Positions 17,545 to 26,410 of a DNA stretch of 64,000 bases are shown in pieces; positions within the stretch are counted from its first letter, which is position 1; each line of letters opens with the position of its first letter. The stretch is from assembly GCA_963827315.1 (NCBI GenBank), contig CAWHAL010000001.1:62001-126000 (forward strand), in the 5' to 3' direction. The stretch is from CAVXEF01 sp963827315 (GTDB lineage Bacteria; Planctomycetota; Phycisphaerae; Sedimentisphaerales; Anaerobacaceae). The translations under genes and the position numbers were made by a program. The notes below the pieces were generated by a model, which saw only the letters and a list, made by a program, of their open reading frames with translations, searched no databases and was not told where the DNA came from.

Positions 17545-18183
17545 GAGGATTTTCTTCCTCACCGGCCTGCCTTTCCCGGAAAGTTGCGTATCCGCAGCTG
17601 CACCAAATGCGGCAGGCCGCGGTTCAATGGCCTTTGATTGTACATTTTTTACTCCTGAGGCGACGCTATTGAAGGATAGCTGTCCCGTACTACTTTGGCT
17701 TGCGTCTACGCCGTAAGCAGACGGGGCAGCTTTCCCCTGGATACCCATGCCCGACCACTTTGGGCAGTGGCAGTATACAAGTTATCAGTCCTTCTTGTTC
17801 CTCGTTACCAATTGGACAACAAAAACCTGCAGTTATAACAGCCAGCACACAGCCGGTTTGTGGTAATTCTGCCCCTCACATAGACCAGTAAAATACTGAT
17901 TTTTAATCCGAAAGCCCCGACTATTCAAAAATTTACCGTACGCCCCTTCTTCACCTCAGATTTACATATAAGACCGAGGGTAAATTATACTGTTTTTTTA
18001 CCCCCCTTGTCGATTAAGGCTCCCTTACTTCCTGCCGATTACGCTACTAATAACAGGCAACGAGTCCGCGATTCGGTCTCTGCTCCGGAACTACTGCCCT
18101 TGATACCGGACTCAACAGGAGAGCTAACCATAGCTTTTTAACCATAAGATGGAAGATTACATAACCAACACGACGAGGGTGAT
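17545..18183. other. Gene-free stretch with strong potential RNA structure
   Basis: No supported gene. The first 230 bases can fold strongly: GGCCTGCC (17564) pairs with GGCAGGCC (17611) around a TGCG-TATC-CGCA hairpin (17585-17596); AGCTGTCCCGT (17678-17688) pairs over 11 positions (one G-U) with ACGGGGCAGCT (17721-17731) around an inner stem GCTTGCG...CGC...AAGC; and TGCCC/GGGCA with CCAC/GTGG forms an H-type pseudoknot at 17748-17770. Read through the histone TAA, the same frame encodes SCTKCGRPRF before its next stop, so a decayed zinc-ribbon tail is an alternative. The right part should hold the glucan-operon promoter. Confidence 0.45.
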
Positions 18184-19452
18184 ATGAGGGTCTTCATGTT
18201 AGGTTGGGAGTTTCCGCCGTTCATCAGCGGCGGACTTGGCACAGCCTGCTACGGGCTCACAAAAGCAATGGACCAGCTTAACATAGAGGTAATCTTCTGT
18301 TTGCCCGCGACGGCAGACAGCGACTATACCACTCATGTAAAACTGCTGACCCCATCCTCAAGGCTGTCGACGTCCGGTAAATTCAGAAACGTGGCCTTTC
18401 GTACAATTCCCTCACTTTTGCAGCCGTATTCGACCTCACAGAGTTATCAGCAACGCCTTAAAGAAGCCGCAGAGCAAAAACGCAAAACACGGTCTCGGAG
18501 CATCTGCTCCGGCCCAATGGACTACTCCGGTGATATGTACAGCGAGGTTTACCGTTACGCAGCCGTTGCCGCCGAATTGGCCGAAGATGAACAGTTCGAT
18601 GTCGTGCATGCCCACGACTGGATGACATATCCCGCCGGAATCGCGGTAGCTGCAATCAGCGGCAAACCCCTCGTTGTGCACATCCATTCCACCGAATTCG
18701 ACCGAAGCGGCGAGCACGTCAACCAGATGATTTACGACATCGAGCGAAAGGGAATGCACGCAGCGGATAAAGTAATTGCCGTCAGCAATTTCACCCGGAA
18801 CATCATAATCAATCGCTACGGCGTCAGCGGCGAAAAAGTCGAGGTGGTATATAACGGCATCGAACACAATGGCAACGGCAATATGACGTTTGGCGAAACG
18901 CGAATCGGCAGAAATGAGAAAATCGTCCTGTTCCTCGGCCGAATAACGATGCAAAAGGGCCCTGAATATTTCCTGATGGCAGCCAAGAAAGTTCTCGAAG
19001 TAATGGATAACGTCACATTCGTCATGGCCGGGGCAGGCGATTTAATGCAACGCACAGTCGAAATGGCAGCAGGTCTTGGAATCGGCCACAAGGTGTTATT
19101 CACGGGCTTTTTACGCGGCGAAGATGTGGAGAGAATATACAGGATGGCTGACCTGTTTGTAATGCCTTCCGTCTCTGAGCCTTTCGGACTGGTGCCGCTT
19201 GAGGCACTCGCAAATGATATACCCGTAATAATCAGTAAGCAAAGCGGCGTTTCGGAGGTCCTAAGCCACGCCCTCAAGGTGGACTTCTGGGACATCAACG
19301 AAATGGCTAACAAAATCATTGCCGTTCTGAAATATCCCCCGCTTGGAGCAACCCTGCGGGACAATGGTCGGTATGAGGCCGGAAAACTCCGGTGGGAAGA
19401 TGCGGCTCAAAAGTGCGCACAAATTTACGAAGAGCTGCTTGTTACGGTTTGA
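18184..19452 (+). CDS. GT4 glycosyltransferase, glycogen/starch synthase-like
   Basis: The 422-residue product has the two-Rossmann GT-B fold. The N-terminal glucan-synthase glycine loop is seen in GWEFPPFISGGLGTACYGLT, with HAHDWMTYPAG, a linker, then VLFLGRITMQKGPEYFLMA and the donor-binding SEPFGLVPLEALA with the E-x7-E pair. ADP- or UDP-glucose is the likely donor, with alpha-1,4-glucan as product. The next genes (GH57 and debranching enzyme) follow within 30 bases, making a glycogen operon. It starts at an ATG behind GAGGGTGAT. Confidence 0.88.
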   Translation: MRVFMLGWEFPPFISGGLGTACYGLTKAMDQLNIEVIFCLPATADSDYTTHVKLLTPSSRLSTSGKFRNVAFRTIPSLLQPYSTSQSYQQRLKEAAEQKRKTRSRSICSGPMDYSGDMYSEVYRYAAVAAELAEDEQFDVVHAHDWMTYPAGIAVAAISGKPLVVHIHSTEFDRSGEHVNQMIYDIERKGMHAADKVIAVSNFTRNIIINRYGVSGEKVEVVYNGIEHNGNGNMTFGETRIGRNEKIVLFLGRITMQKGPEYFLMAAKKVLEVMDNVTFVMAGAGDLMQRTVEMAAGLGIGHKVLFTGFLRGEDVERIYRMADLFVMPSVSEPFGLVPLEALANDIPVIISKQSGVSEVLSHALKVDFWDINEMANKIIAVLKYPPLGATLRDNGRYEAGKLRWEDAAQKCAQIYEELLVTV

Positions 19453-19479
19453 TAAAACCCTGCATTAAGAGAAAAAATT

Positions 19480-20679
19480 ATGGCTTCCGTGTGTTTCTAT
19501 TTTCAGGTACATCAGCCCATAAGATTAAGGCACTACACCGTATTTGACAACAACAACTGGTACTTTGATGACCACAAAAATGCCGCCATTTGCACCAAAG
19601 TCGCGAACAAATGCTATCTGCCGACAAACCGTCTGCTGCTGGACCTGATAAAAAAATATGACGGCAGATTCAGGATAGCCTACAGCCTCACAGGAGTACT
19701 GCTCGAGCAGCTCCAGCAGTACAGTCCGGAAGTTTTAAGCACCTTCGACGCCCTGGCCCAGACCGGCTGTGTAGAGTTCCTCGCTGAAACCTATTACCAC
19801 AGTCTGAGTTTCTTGTACTCACGCGATGAATTCCTCGAACAGGTCAGTAAACACATGGAAACCATCGAGCATTTCTTCGGCCAAAAGCCGCGTGTTTTCA
19901 GAAATACCGAACTCATATACAATAATAATTTGGCCGCTCTCATCGAATCAACCGGAAAATTCGACGCGATAGTATCTGAGGGAGCAGACCACATCCTCGG
20001 TTACAGAAGCCCAAACTTCGTCTACCGCCCAAAAGGCTGCAGCAAACTTAAACTGCTGCTGAAAAACTACGCCCTCAGTGATGACGTCGCCTTTAGGTTT
20101 TCCGACCGCAACTGGTCGCAGTGGCCTTTGACCGCGGACAAATTTGCACAGTGGGTTTCCGCCACGAACGGAAACGGCAATGTCGTCAACCTGTTTATGG
20201 ATTACGAGACATTCGGTGAACATCAGTGGGAAGATACCGGCATATTTAATTTTATGAGCCATCTGCCACAGGAAATTCTAAAGCACCCCGACAACGATTT
20301 CAAAACCCCCAGCGAGGTTGTCCGCTCTTATGAGCCGGTCGGCGTAATCGATGTGCCGCACCTGATAAGCTGGGCCGACATCGAAAGAGACGTCTCCGCC
20401 TGGCTCGGAAATGCAATGCAATCAAATGCTGCTTGTGAGCTTTATCGTCTCGAGAAAAAAGTCAAAAACAGCGGCGACAAAAATCTCATCTCGGACTGGC
20501 GGAAACTGCAAATATCCGACCACTTCTACTATATGTGCACCAAGTATTTTTCCGACGGCGACGTCCACAAATACTTTAACCCGTATGACTCGCCTTATGA
20601 CTCTTACATCAATTTTATGAATATTCTGAACCATCTTGGCAGCCGCTGTTCCGCTCAGACCGCCGAAGCCGTGTTATAA
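19480..20679 (+). CDS. Glycoside hydrolase family 57 (alpha-amylase/4-alpha-glucanotransferase type)
   Basis: The 399-residue product has the GH57 (beta/alpha)7 barrel. The FQVHQPIRLR start, the nucleophile in FRNTELIYNNN (E144) and the acid/base Asp in NLFMDYETFGEHQ (D241) are all present, as is the GADHILGYRSPNFVY region. It would hydrolyse or disproportionate alpha-1,4-glucan. It lies 27 bases after the GT4 synthase and 21 before the debranching enzyme, so it is the middle gene of a three-gene operon. Confidence 0.9.
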   Translation: MASVCFYFQVHQPIRLRHYTVFDNNNWYFDDHKNAAICTKVANKCYLPTNRLLLDLIKKYDGRFRIAYSLTGVLLEQLQQYSPEVLSTFDALAQTGCVEFLAETYYHSLSFLYSRDEFLEQVSKHMETIEHFFGQKPRVFRNTELIYNNNLAALIESTGKFDAIVSEGADHILGYRSPNFVYRPKGCSKLKLLLKNYALSDDVAFRFSDRNWSQWPLTADKFAQWVSATNGNGNVVNLFMDYETFGEHQWEDTGIFNFMSHLPQEILKHPDNDFKTPSEVVRSYEPVGVIDVPHLISWADIERDVSAWLGNAMQSNAACELYRLEKKVKNSGDKNLISDWRKLQISDHFYYMCTKYFSDGDVHKYFNPYDSPYDSYINFMNILNHLGSRCSAQTAEAVL

Positions 20680-20700
20680 CAATACTTTGGGGGCAAAATT

Positions 20701-22842
20701 GTGCTGACACTGCAAAAAACAAAAAATGCCGAAATCATTTCTGTGCCGATATCCGACAGACCCATTGAGGATTTATTGAGCAAAGAGTGGCTGTTGACCA
20801 ACAATCGCGGCGGCTATGCGTCGTCAACGATAATCGGCTGCAATACCAGAAGGTATCACGGCCTGCTTATCGGCTCGCTCACCCCGCCTGTTAACAGAAT
20901 AATGGCGCTGGCAAACTGCCTCGAAATGGTCATAATCAATGGAAACATATTTAATCTTTCAACATTCGAATTTTACGACAAATTGACACCTGAAGGTTTC
21001 ACCTTCTTGAAGCAGTTCCGCCAAGATACAGGCGTGCATTTTGATTACATAGTGGGCGGTCTCGAACTGACCAAGTCTGTATATTTGCTCCGAGACAGCG
21101 ATACCGCAGTCATCACCTACGACTTTACAACCGTCGCTGAACCAATAGAGTTCGTTTTAAGACCTTTCATTGGCCTGCGGGATTTCCACACACTCCAGAA
21201 GTCTTACGCCCATCTGCGCTCGGAACGGCTCGACACCGGCCTGATAATTCGCCACGACATCACAGATAGTTGCGAATTATTCTTGAGCTGCCTTTCTATG
21301 AACTTTGAAGAAGACCCCCAATGGTGGTTCAATTTTGTATACCGCAACGACAGGGAAAGAGGACAGGATTTTGCCGAAGATTTGTGGACCCCTGGCTTCT
21401 TCAAGTGCCGGATTGATTCGCCAACCAAAATCGCTTTCCACTGTGATCTCCACGCAAGCCGCCATAACAAGCCTCGAAGTCCGACGTTCAACATCCATCA
21501 ATCAATTAAAGAGCTGCTCCAGCACCAGAGGAACATAATCGCCGCTGCAAGAACGAGGGACAAGAAACTTAGGACTCTTTGTCTCGCAGCCGACCAGTTT
21601 ATCACAACGCGTGTTCCGGACGAACCACGAGCGACGAGCCACAAGCGACGAGCGACGATTTTAGCTGGCTTCCCTTGGTTCGCAGACTGGGGTAGGGACG
21701 CCTTTATAGCCCTGCCGGGTCTGCTGCTTGAAACCGGAAGGTTCGATGAGGCAAAATCGGTTTTGACCACCTTCGCCGAGGCAGCAGATGACGGTATGAT
21801 TCCAAATCGCTTCGATGATTACACCAATACCGCTCACTTCAATAGTGTCGATGCCTCTCTGTGGTTTATCAATGCTGCATTCCGGTATTTAGATGTCACC
21901 GGCGACCTGAAAACCTTCGAACAACACCTCCTGCCGACCATCCGCTCTATCGTAGACTCTTACCACAAAGGCACACGCTTCGGTATCTGCGCCGACGCCG
22001 ACGGCCTTATAACTGCCGGCAACAATGAAACTCAGCTAACCTGGATGGACACAAAATATAATGGCGTCGTCTTTACCCCCAGATACGGAAAAGCTGTTGA
22101 AATCAACGCACTATGGTATAACAGCCTTTCCCTGCTCGCCCAATTCTATTCGTCGCACTCTAAGAAAAAACAGGGACGATTCGCAATACGACCTGCGCAA
22201 TATAAAGATATGGCCGACAAAGTCAGGGACAGTTTCCGTCGGCTGTTCTGGAACGAAAACGCGGGCTATCTTAACGACTGCATTTTGTCCGCCTTTAGCG
22301 AGACCTCACCCTTAGGTGGGCCGGACGGCACAATTGATGCAACGCTTCGGCCTAACCAGATATTTGCCGTGTCACTGCCGTTTTCGCCGCTGACGCCTCA
22401 GCAGCAGGCCTCGGTAGTAAATACCATCCAGCGAAACCTGCTAACACCCTATGGCCTGCGGACATTAGCGCCGAGCGACAGCCGTTACAAAGGCACTTAC
22501 ACCGGCCCACAGCAGCGGCGAGACGAAGCCTATCACCAGGGCACGGTTTGGCCGTACCTGATTGGGCCATTCGTGGAGGCTTATCTGAAAGTCAATAATT
22601 TTAGCAGAAAAAGCAAAGAAGAGGCCGCCGAGTTTATCGAGCCATTGATGCGGTTCGCCTGCGGCGAAACTAACGATGGCTGCCTCGGACAAATCTGCGA
22701 GATATTCGATGGCGACCCGCCCCATAAGCCCAGAGGTTGTATCGCCCAGGCCTGGAGCGTGGCAGAACTGATAAGAGCCTACAGACTGATACACAGCCGA
22801 CAAGGCGAACACAGGATGGCCTCAGCTAACCATTCCATTTAA
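20701..22842 (+). CDS. Glycogen debranching enzyme (amylo-alpha-1,6-glucosidase, GH133)
   Basis: The 713-residue product has the N-terminal GDE domain (KEWLLTNNRGGYASSTIIGC, NTRRYHGLLIG) and the C-terminal (alpha/alpha)6 catalytic barrel (AGFPWFADWGRDAFIALPGL, IPNRFDDYTNTAHFNSVDAS, YHQGTVWPYLIGPF). It releases branch-point glucose as part of the glucan cassette. The start is the GTG at 20701. Residues 307-318 (PRATSHKRRAT) come from a 35-base heptad repeat (21621-21655) inserted just before the AGFPWF motif. The 3' end overlaps the converging MnmE-like gene by 21 bases. Confidence 0.92.
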   Translation: MLTLQKTKNAEIISVPISDRPIEDLLSKEWLLTNNRGGYASSTIIGCNTRRYHGLLIGSLTPPVNRIMALANCLEMVIINGNIFNLSTFEFYDKLTPEGFTFLKQFRQDTGVHFDYIVGGLELTKSVYLLRDSDTAVITYDFTTVAEPIEFVLRPFIGLRDFHTLQKSYAHLRSERLDTGLIIRHDITDSCELFLSCLSMNFEEDPQWWFNFVYRNDRERGQDFAEDLWTPGFFKCRIDSPTKIAFHCDLHASRHNKPRSPTFNIHQSIKELLQHQRNIIAAARTRDKKLRTLCLAADQFITTRVPDEPRATSHKRRATILAGFPWFADWGRDAFIALPGLLLETGRFDEAKSVLTTFAEAADDGMIPNRFDDYTNTAHFNSVDASLWFINAAFRYLDVTGDLKTFEQHLLPTIRSIVDSYHKGTRFGICADADGLITAGNNETQLTWMDTKYNGVVFTPRYGKAVEINALWYNSLSLLAQFYSSHSKKKQGRFAIRPAQYKDMADKVRDSFRRLFWNENAGYLNDCILSAFSETSPLGGPDGTIDATLRPNQIFAVSLPFSPLTPQQQASVVNTIQRNLLTPYGLRTLAPSDSRYKGTYTGPQQRRDEAYHQGTVWPYLIGPFVEAYLKVNNFSRKSKEEAAEFIEPLMRFACGETNDGCLGQICEIFDGDPPHKPRGCIAQAWSVAELIRAYRLIHSRQGEHRMASANHSI
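21621..21655. repeat. Heptad repeat inside the debranching enzyme gene
   Basis: Five units CGAACCA, CGAGCGA, CGAGCCA, CAAGCGA, CGAGCGA (35 bases), read in frame. On the other strand it gives GGCTCGTCGCTCGT, also found inside ileS at 39000. Confidence 0.85.
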
Positions 22843-23988
22843 CAGCTCTCCTGCGATTGAACTCGCCTGAGCCTTCGACTCAGCATTTTTTAGCTGCTCG
22901 AGTAGTCTCTGCTGTCGCATCGTGAAACAAGCGCTGCCGAAAACGTCAAACCCAGCGACACCTAAAAGCTGTTGCATTTCTCCGATCAACTCATCAATCC
23001 CCGCGCCTAACTTTGCACTTATTCGCACCGTCCTTGACAGGCTCTCAGGGAACGGCTCTGTGTCGAGTTGGCTGGGCAGGTCCGACTTATTCAATACGGT
23101 CAAAACCTTTTTGTCTGCGATCTTCTCAATCAGCCGTTCCCCAGGCTGCTCTATCGGCTCGCTACTGTCCAGAACAAGCAGAACCAAGTCGGCCTCTTCC
23201 AAAAGCTGAACGGCCTTTTCCTGAGACGCCTTTTCAACAGCATCAGCTTTTGCGCCAAATTCTTCATCCAGCCCAGCGGTATCAATCAGCTCGACTGAAA
23301 GCGGGCCGATTTGGCACTCGGCACTGACCCAGTCGCGGGTTGTACCTCTAATATCGGTAACGATTGCCTTTTGTCGGCCGGCAAGATAGTTTAATAACGT
23401 GCTTTTGCCGGAATTCTGCGGACCGGCTATGACCGCCTTCGCCCCGTAGATAATCAGCTTCGCCGCCCTGCTTCTTTTGAGAATCTCTTGTGCCTGCGAT
23501 TTAATCTCGTCGAGTGACGCTGTGTCGATATCCTGTAGCCACTGACTCAAGCCCGCCCGGACTTGATTGGCGATTATTTTGGCACCGGCGAGTGTTTTAG
23601 CTTTTAGCTGGGCCAGTTTGGCCTCGATTTCTATCGCGGTGGTGCCCTGCCACGTCGACAAGATTTTAGCCAAAAGCTCCTCGGCATCCAGCGGTGTTAC
23701 CCCCTGCCGGCTGAGCAGTCGCATAATATCTGCGACGATAAGCGGATTGCCGTGACAATTTATCGCGTAGATATTTTTGTCTTCGCAGCCGATTGTAACC
23801 TGGTCGATGGTCTCGGTGCCGTCAACAATTGTGCCCAGCAGAATTTTACCGGCTTTGAATTCCGCCGGGCTTTTCCCGACAGGAACGAATATCTTCTTTA
23901 GGAGCTTCTGTGCCGATTCGCCGAAGATTTGAATGGTTGCTATTGCGCCGACGCCCTTGCCGGTCATTACCGCAGCAAACGTATTCAT
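22822..23988 (-). CDS. MnmE/TrmE-like GTPase lacking the C-terminal CIGK tail
   Basis: The 388-residue product has an N-terminal tetrahydrofolate-binding-like domain (TGKGVGAIATIQIFG), a helical domain, and an inserted G domain with G1 GPQNSGKST, G2 TDIRGTTRDW, G3 DTAGLDE and G4 NKSDL. True MnmE (about 450 residues) modifies U34 of tRNAs with MnmG and ends with a catalytic FCIGK; here the protein stops at SIAGELLNGMVS, so the Cys is missing. It may be a planctomycete-type variant with an altered role. It lies 11 bases downstream of coaX and is probably co-transcribed. Confidence 0.82.
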   Translation of the reverse strand: MNTFAAVMTGKGVGAIATIQIFGESAQKLLKKIFVPVGKSPAEFKAGKILLGTIVDGTETIDQVTIGCEDKNIYAINCHGNPLIVADIMRLLSRQGVTPLDAEELLAKILSTWQGTTAIEIEAKLAQLKAKTLAGAKIIANQVRAGLSQWLQDIDTASLDEIKSQAQEILKRSRAAKLIIYGAKAVIAGPQNSGKSTLLNYLAGRQKAIVTDIRGTTRDWVSAECQIGPLSVELIDTAGLDEEFGAKADAVEKASQEKAVQLLEEADLVLLVLDSSEPIEQPGERLIEKIADKKVLTVLNKSDLPSQLDTEPFPESLSRTVRISAKLGAGIDELIGEMQQLLGVAGFDVFGSACFTMRQQRLLEQLKNAESKAQASSIAGELLNGMVS

Positions 23989-23999
23989 AGTAGGCCGGC

Positions 24000-24788
24000 T
24001 TACCCCCTTTTACTCTCGATAAATTTTTGATATGCCAGAACGATGCCCTTGATGACCAAGTTCGGCACGTACGAATCGATAAAATCGCAATCGTCTTTTA
24101 TGATTTTAGCACCCGCACCAGTAATGACAGTCTGGGGCCAGGTACCTATCTTTTCAGCGTAACGTCTGATTATTTCCTGCAAAGTGCTGACCGCCGAATA
24201 GTACAGGCCGCAATTTATGGCGTCAGCAGTATTTCTCCCGAACGGCAGGGTCGGCCTGCTGACCTCAACTTTTGGTAGTTGTGCCGTATCATTACGCAAG
24301 GCGTTTGCGCTCATCTCAAAGCCTGGGAAAATCACCCCGCCGCAAAACACTCCCCTGTCGTCTACGAGGTCGATTGTAACAGCGGTGCCAAAATCAGCCA
24401 CCACAACAGCCTTTTCGACAACCGCATAAGCCGCCGCCGCCGCAACTACCCGGTCCGTGCCTATCTCGCACGATTTTTCCACCGACAAATCGATGGGAAA
24501 TGGTATATCTTTGCCGACCAGCAGTATCTTCTCGCCGAGAGTGTCCTTTACAATTTCCGCGATACGTTCGACCCAGACAGGTTTAACACTGCTGACGACA
24601 ATGACGCCGTTTCGTTTCTTCTCTTTTGAACTTTTTAGAATCGGAATTCGCTCCCAGGCCGTTTGGAAGCAATCTCTTAGCTTGTCCTGCGAGTCGCCAG
24701 AAATGGATTCAACAAATTGTTCTTCGCCTTTTAAGTAAAGGGCAACTGTGATATTCGTATTGCCAATATCTACTGCGATTAGGTTCAC
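24000..24788 (-). CDS. coaX: Type III pantothenate kinase
   Basis: The 262-residue ASKHA-fold enzyme phosphorylates pantothenate as the first step of CoA synthesis. Visible are the phosphate-1 motif IAVDIGNTNITVALY, GTDRVVAAAAAYAV, VADFGTAVTIDLVDD, and GGVIFPGFEMSANAL; TVITGAGAKII comes near the end. Length is typical (about 255). Stop and start with the MnmE-like gene are 11 bases apart. Heptad repeats begin three bases upstream of its ATG. Confidence 0.95.
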   Translation of the reverse strand: MNLIAVDIGNTNITVALYLKGEEQFVESISGDSQDKLRDCFQTAWERIPILKSSKEKKRNGVIVVSSVKPVWVERIAEIVKDTLGEKILLVGKDIPFPIDLSVEKSCEIGTDRVVAAAAAYAVVEKAVVVADFGTAVTIDLVDDRGVFCGGVIFPGFEMSANALRNDTAQLPKVEVSRPTLPFGRNTADAINCGLYYSAVSTLQEIIRRYAEKIGTWPQTVITGAGAKIIKDDCDFIDSYVPNLVIKGIVLAYQKFIESKRG

Positions 24789-24790
24789 AA

Positions 24791-24853
24791 TTCGTCGCTC
24801 GTATCTCGTCCATCGTCTTTCGTAGTCCGCCGTCTGTCCTTCGTCCTCTGCGC
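24791..24853. repeat. Heptad tandem repeat (unit like TTCGTCC)
   Basis: Nine successive 7-base units (TTCGTCG, CTCGTAT, CTCGTCC, ATCGTCT, TTCGTAG, TCCGCCG, TCTGTCC, TTCGTCC, TCTGCGC), immediately upstream of coaX. Its first part (TCGTCGCTCGTATCTCGTC) is shared with the copy inside ileS. Confidence 0.85.
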
Positions 24854-24946
24854 CCTCTCCCCTATTTCTGTTCCAGCCAAAATGGAAAACTTAAGCACTG
24901 GCGAAAGCCACCCAAGGCAATGTAGTATTAAAAAGTTAGGAAACGG

Positions 24947-24979
24947 TTCGACAGGCTCACCGTCCTGAGCGAAGTCGAA
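24947..24979. repeat. Interspersed palindromic repeat (TTCGAC...GTCGAA)
   Basis: TTCGAC-A-GGCTCACC and its mirror GAGC-GAA-GTCGAA form a hairpin. Half copies occur at about 1197-1213 and in 40087-40135. This type is common in many bacterial genomes. Confidence 0.7.
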
Positions 24980-25058
24980 GGAATGAGGACAACTAACCTG
25001 TCGCTAACACACTGTGAGTCTACCGAATTATAGAGTCAGAGTTTTTAAGAACAGACTT

Positions 25059-25217
25059 TTAGTTACCTCCTTTTTCCTCGTCTTCATCACCACCGTATTC
25101 TTCCTCATCTTTATCGCCCAAGGAATCTTCATCTTCTTGTTCGTCGGTTCGGCTTGTGTCTTCATCCTCCCGGGGTTCATCGCCCAGCCAATCCTCTCCT
25201 TTGCGTTTCTTAGCCAT
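25059..25217 (-). CDS. Highly acidic 52-residue protein
   Basis: A short frame on the minus strand starts at an ATG (25217) with GGGAGG eight bases upstream. It encodes MAKKRKGEDWLGDEPREDED and continues almost entirely with Asp, Glu and Gly to the end EEKGGN. The basic start plus acidic tail recalls the protein at 16642. The hydrophobic frame on the opposite strand is its shadow. No family recognised; real translation is inferred from the ribosome site and the coherent composition. Confidence 0.65.
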   Translation of the reverse strand: MAKKRKGEDWLGDEPREDEDTSRTDEQEDEDSLGDKDEEEYGGDEDEEKGGN

Positions 25218-25341
25218 CTGTTTTATCCTCCCGCAAATTAAATAGAACCTGATATATACTCCATTTACAGCTTATTCACGCCGGCACTATACTGAAGCTA
25301 TCGCAGATTAGCAAAACAAAAATCCCCAGAAACACTTGCCC

Positions 25342-26331
25342 TCAAATGCCTTTAATCTTTTGCCACAGGAGTTCGGCCAGCTCTTTTACCCCTTTCCCGG
25401 TAACCGCTGAGATTGGATAAATCGTTTTCTTGAGCTTACTTTTTAAATTTTCCACTATTTTCCCATCGGGGTCAAGGTCAATTTTGTTGGCAACGATTAC
25501 TTCGTATTTTTCGGATAACGCTTTGCTGTACAATTCCAGTTCCCGGCGTATAAGATTGTAGTTTTCAACTGGGTCGGAGCCATCTACAGGCATTATATCA
25601 AGAATGTGGGCCAGAATCGTGGTTCTTTCTATATGCCTTAAAAACTCAATTCCAAGCCCCGCCCCATTATGTGAACCTTCGATTAGGCCTGGTATATCAG
25701 CCATAACGAACCTGCGAAAGTCGCTTAATTCCACAATTCCGAGCACGGGCTCAGTCGTCGTAAACGGATAGTCGGCGATTTTCGGCCTTGCAGCCGAGCA
25801 TCGCGAGATGAGCGTACTCTTTCCTGCGTTTGGCATACCTATTAGTCCGACATCGGCGATGAGTTTAAGCTCAAGTCTTATATTTCTTTCCTGCCCTTTT
25901 TTGCCGGGCTCGGTATAGCGCGGCGCCTGGTTCGTCGGCGTCGCAAAGGCCTTATTGCCTCTGCCGCCTCTTCCGCTCCGGCAAACGCAGACCTTCACAC
26001 CAGCTTCGCTGAGGTCCTTCAAAAGTATCTTCAAATCGTTATCGTAAATAAGCGTTCCGGGCGGAACTTGTATTACAAGGTCGCTGCCGTCTGCGCCGTG
26101 CTTATTCTTGCCTGAGCCGCTCGAGCCGTTTTCAGCATACCAGTGATGTCTGCCGGCGAAATCCATAAGGGTATCGAGGTTCTCGACCGCCTCGAAATAG
26201 ACGTCTCCGCCCTTTCCGCCGTCGCCGCCGTCCGGGCCGCCTTTGGGGACGTACTTTTCCCTGCGGAAGCTCATACACCCATTGCCGCCGTCACCCGCCT
26301 TAACGTAGATTTCCGCCTCGTCGATAAACAT
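25342..26331 (-). CDS. obgE: Obg-family GTPase (ObgE/CgtA)
   Basis: The 329-residue product has the glycine-rich Obg fold (about 1-158: DEAEIYVKAGDGGNGCMSFR, GGDGGKGGDVYF, PPGTLIYD) and a G domain (G1 GMPNAGKST, G3 DIPGLIEGSHNGAGLG, G4 VANKIDLD). It lacks the variable C-terminal extension. It acts in late 50S ribosome assembly and stress control. It follows rpmA but a terminator sits between them; a three-unit heptad repeat fills its leader. Confidence 0.96.
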   Translation of the reverse strand: MFIDEAEIYVKAGDGGNGCMSFRREKYVPKGGPDGGDGGKGGDVYFEAVENLDTLMDFAGRHHWYAENGSSGSGKNKHGADGSDLVIQVPPGTLIYDNDLKILLKDLSEAGVKVCVCRSGRGGRGNKAFATPTNQAPRYTEPGKKGQERNIRLELKLIADVGLIGMPNAGKSTLISRCSAARPKIADYPFTTTEPVLGIVELSDFRRFVMADIPGLIEGSHNGAGLGIEFLRHIERTTILAHILDIMPVDGSDPVENYNLIRRELELYSKALSEKYEVIVANKIDLDPDGKIVENLKSKLKKTIYPISAVTGKGVKELAELLWQKIKGI

Positions 26332-26352
26332 ATCTCGTCTCTCGCGTCTCGA
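26332..26352. repeat. Three-unit heptad repeat in the obgE leader
   Basis: ATCTCGT, CTCTCGC, GTCTCGA: exactly 21 bases directly abutting the obgE start codon, so the usual place of the ribosome site is occupied by repeat sequence. Confidence 0.65.
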
Positions 26353-26354
26353 TA

Positions 26355-26384
26355 TAAAAAAAGGATGGTAATTACACCATCCTT
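26355..26384 (-). terminator. Terminator after rpmA
   Basis: AAGGATGGT / ACCATCCTT, 9-bp stem; on the minus strand it is followed by a run of seven T. It separates rpmA from obgE, or attenuates read-through. Confidence 0.8.
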
Positions 26385-26410
26385 ATTTTATCAGTCATCT
26401 TTTTTTCTCG

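Noticed and set aside
17545..17790. tmRNA, RNase P RNA or cobalamin riboswitch
   Set aside because: None of the conserved sequences (tRNA-like ends, GAGGAAAGTC, B12 box) is present, although a pseudoknot and long helices are.
24947..24979. Insertion sequence end or attachment site
   Set aside because: The TTCGAC...GTCGAA repeat is of a kind dispersed in many genomes, with no transposase or paired copy near it.
25014..25241. Hydrophobic plus-strand frame
   Set aside because: Its Phe/Leu/Ile-rich sequence is the shadow of the acidic microprotein on the other strand, which has the ribosome site.
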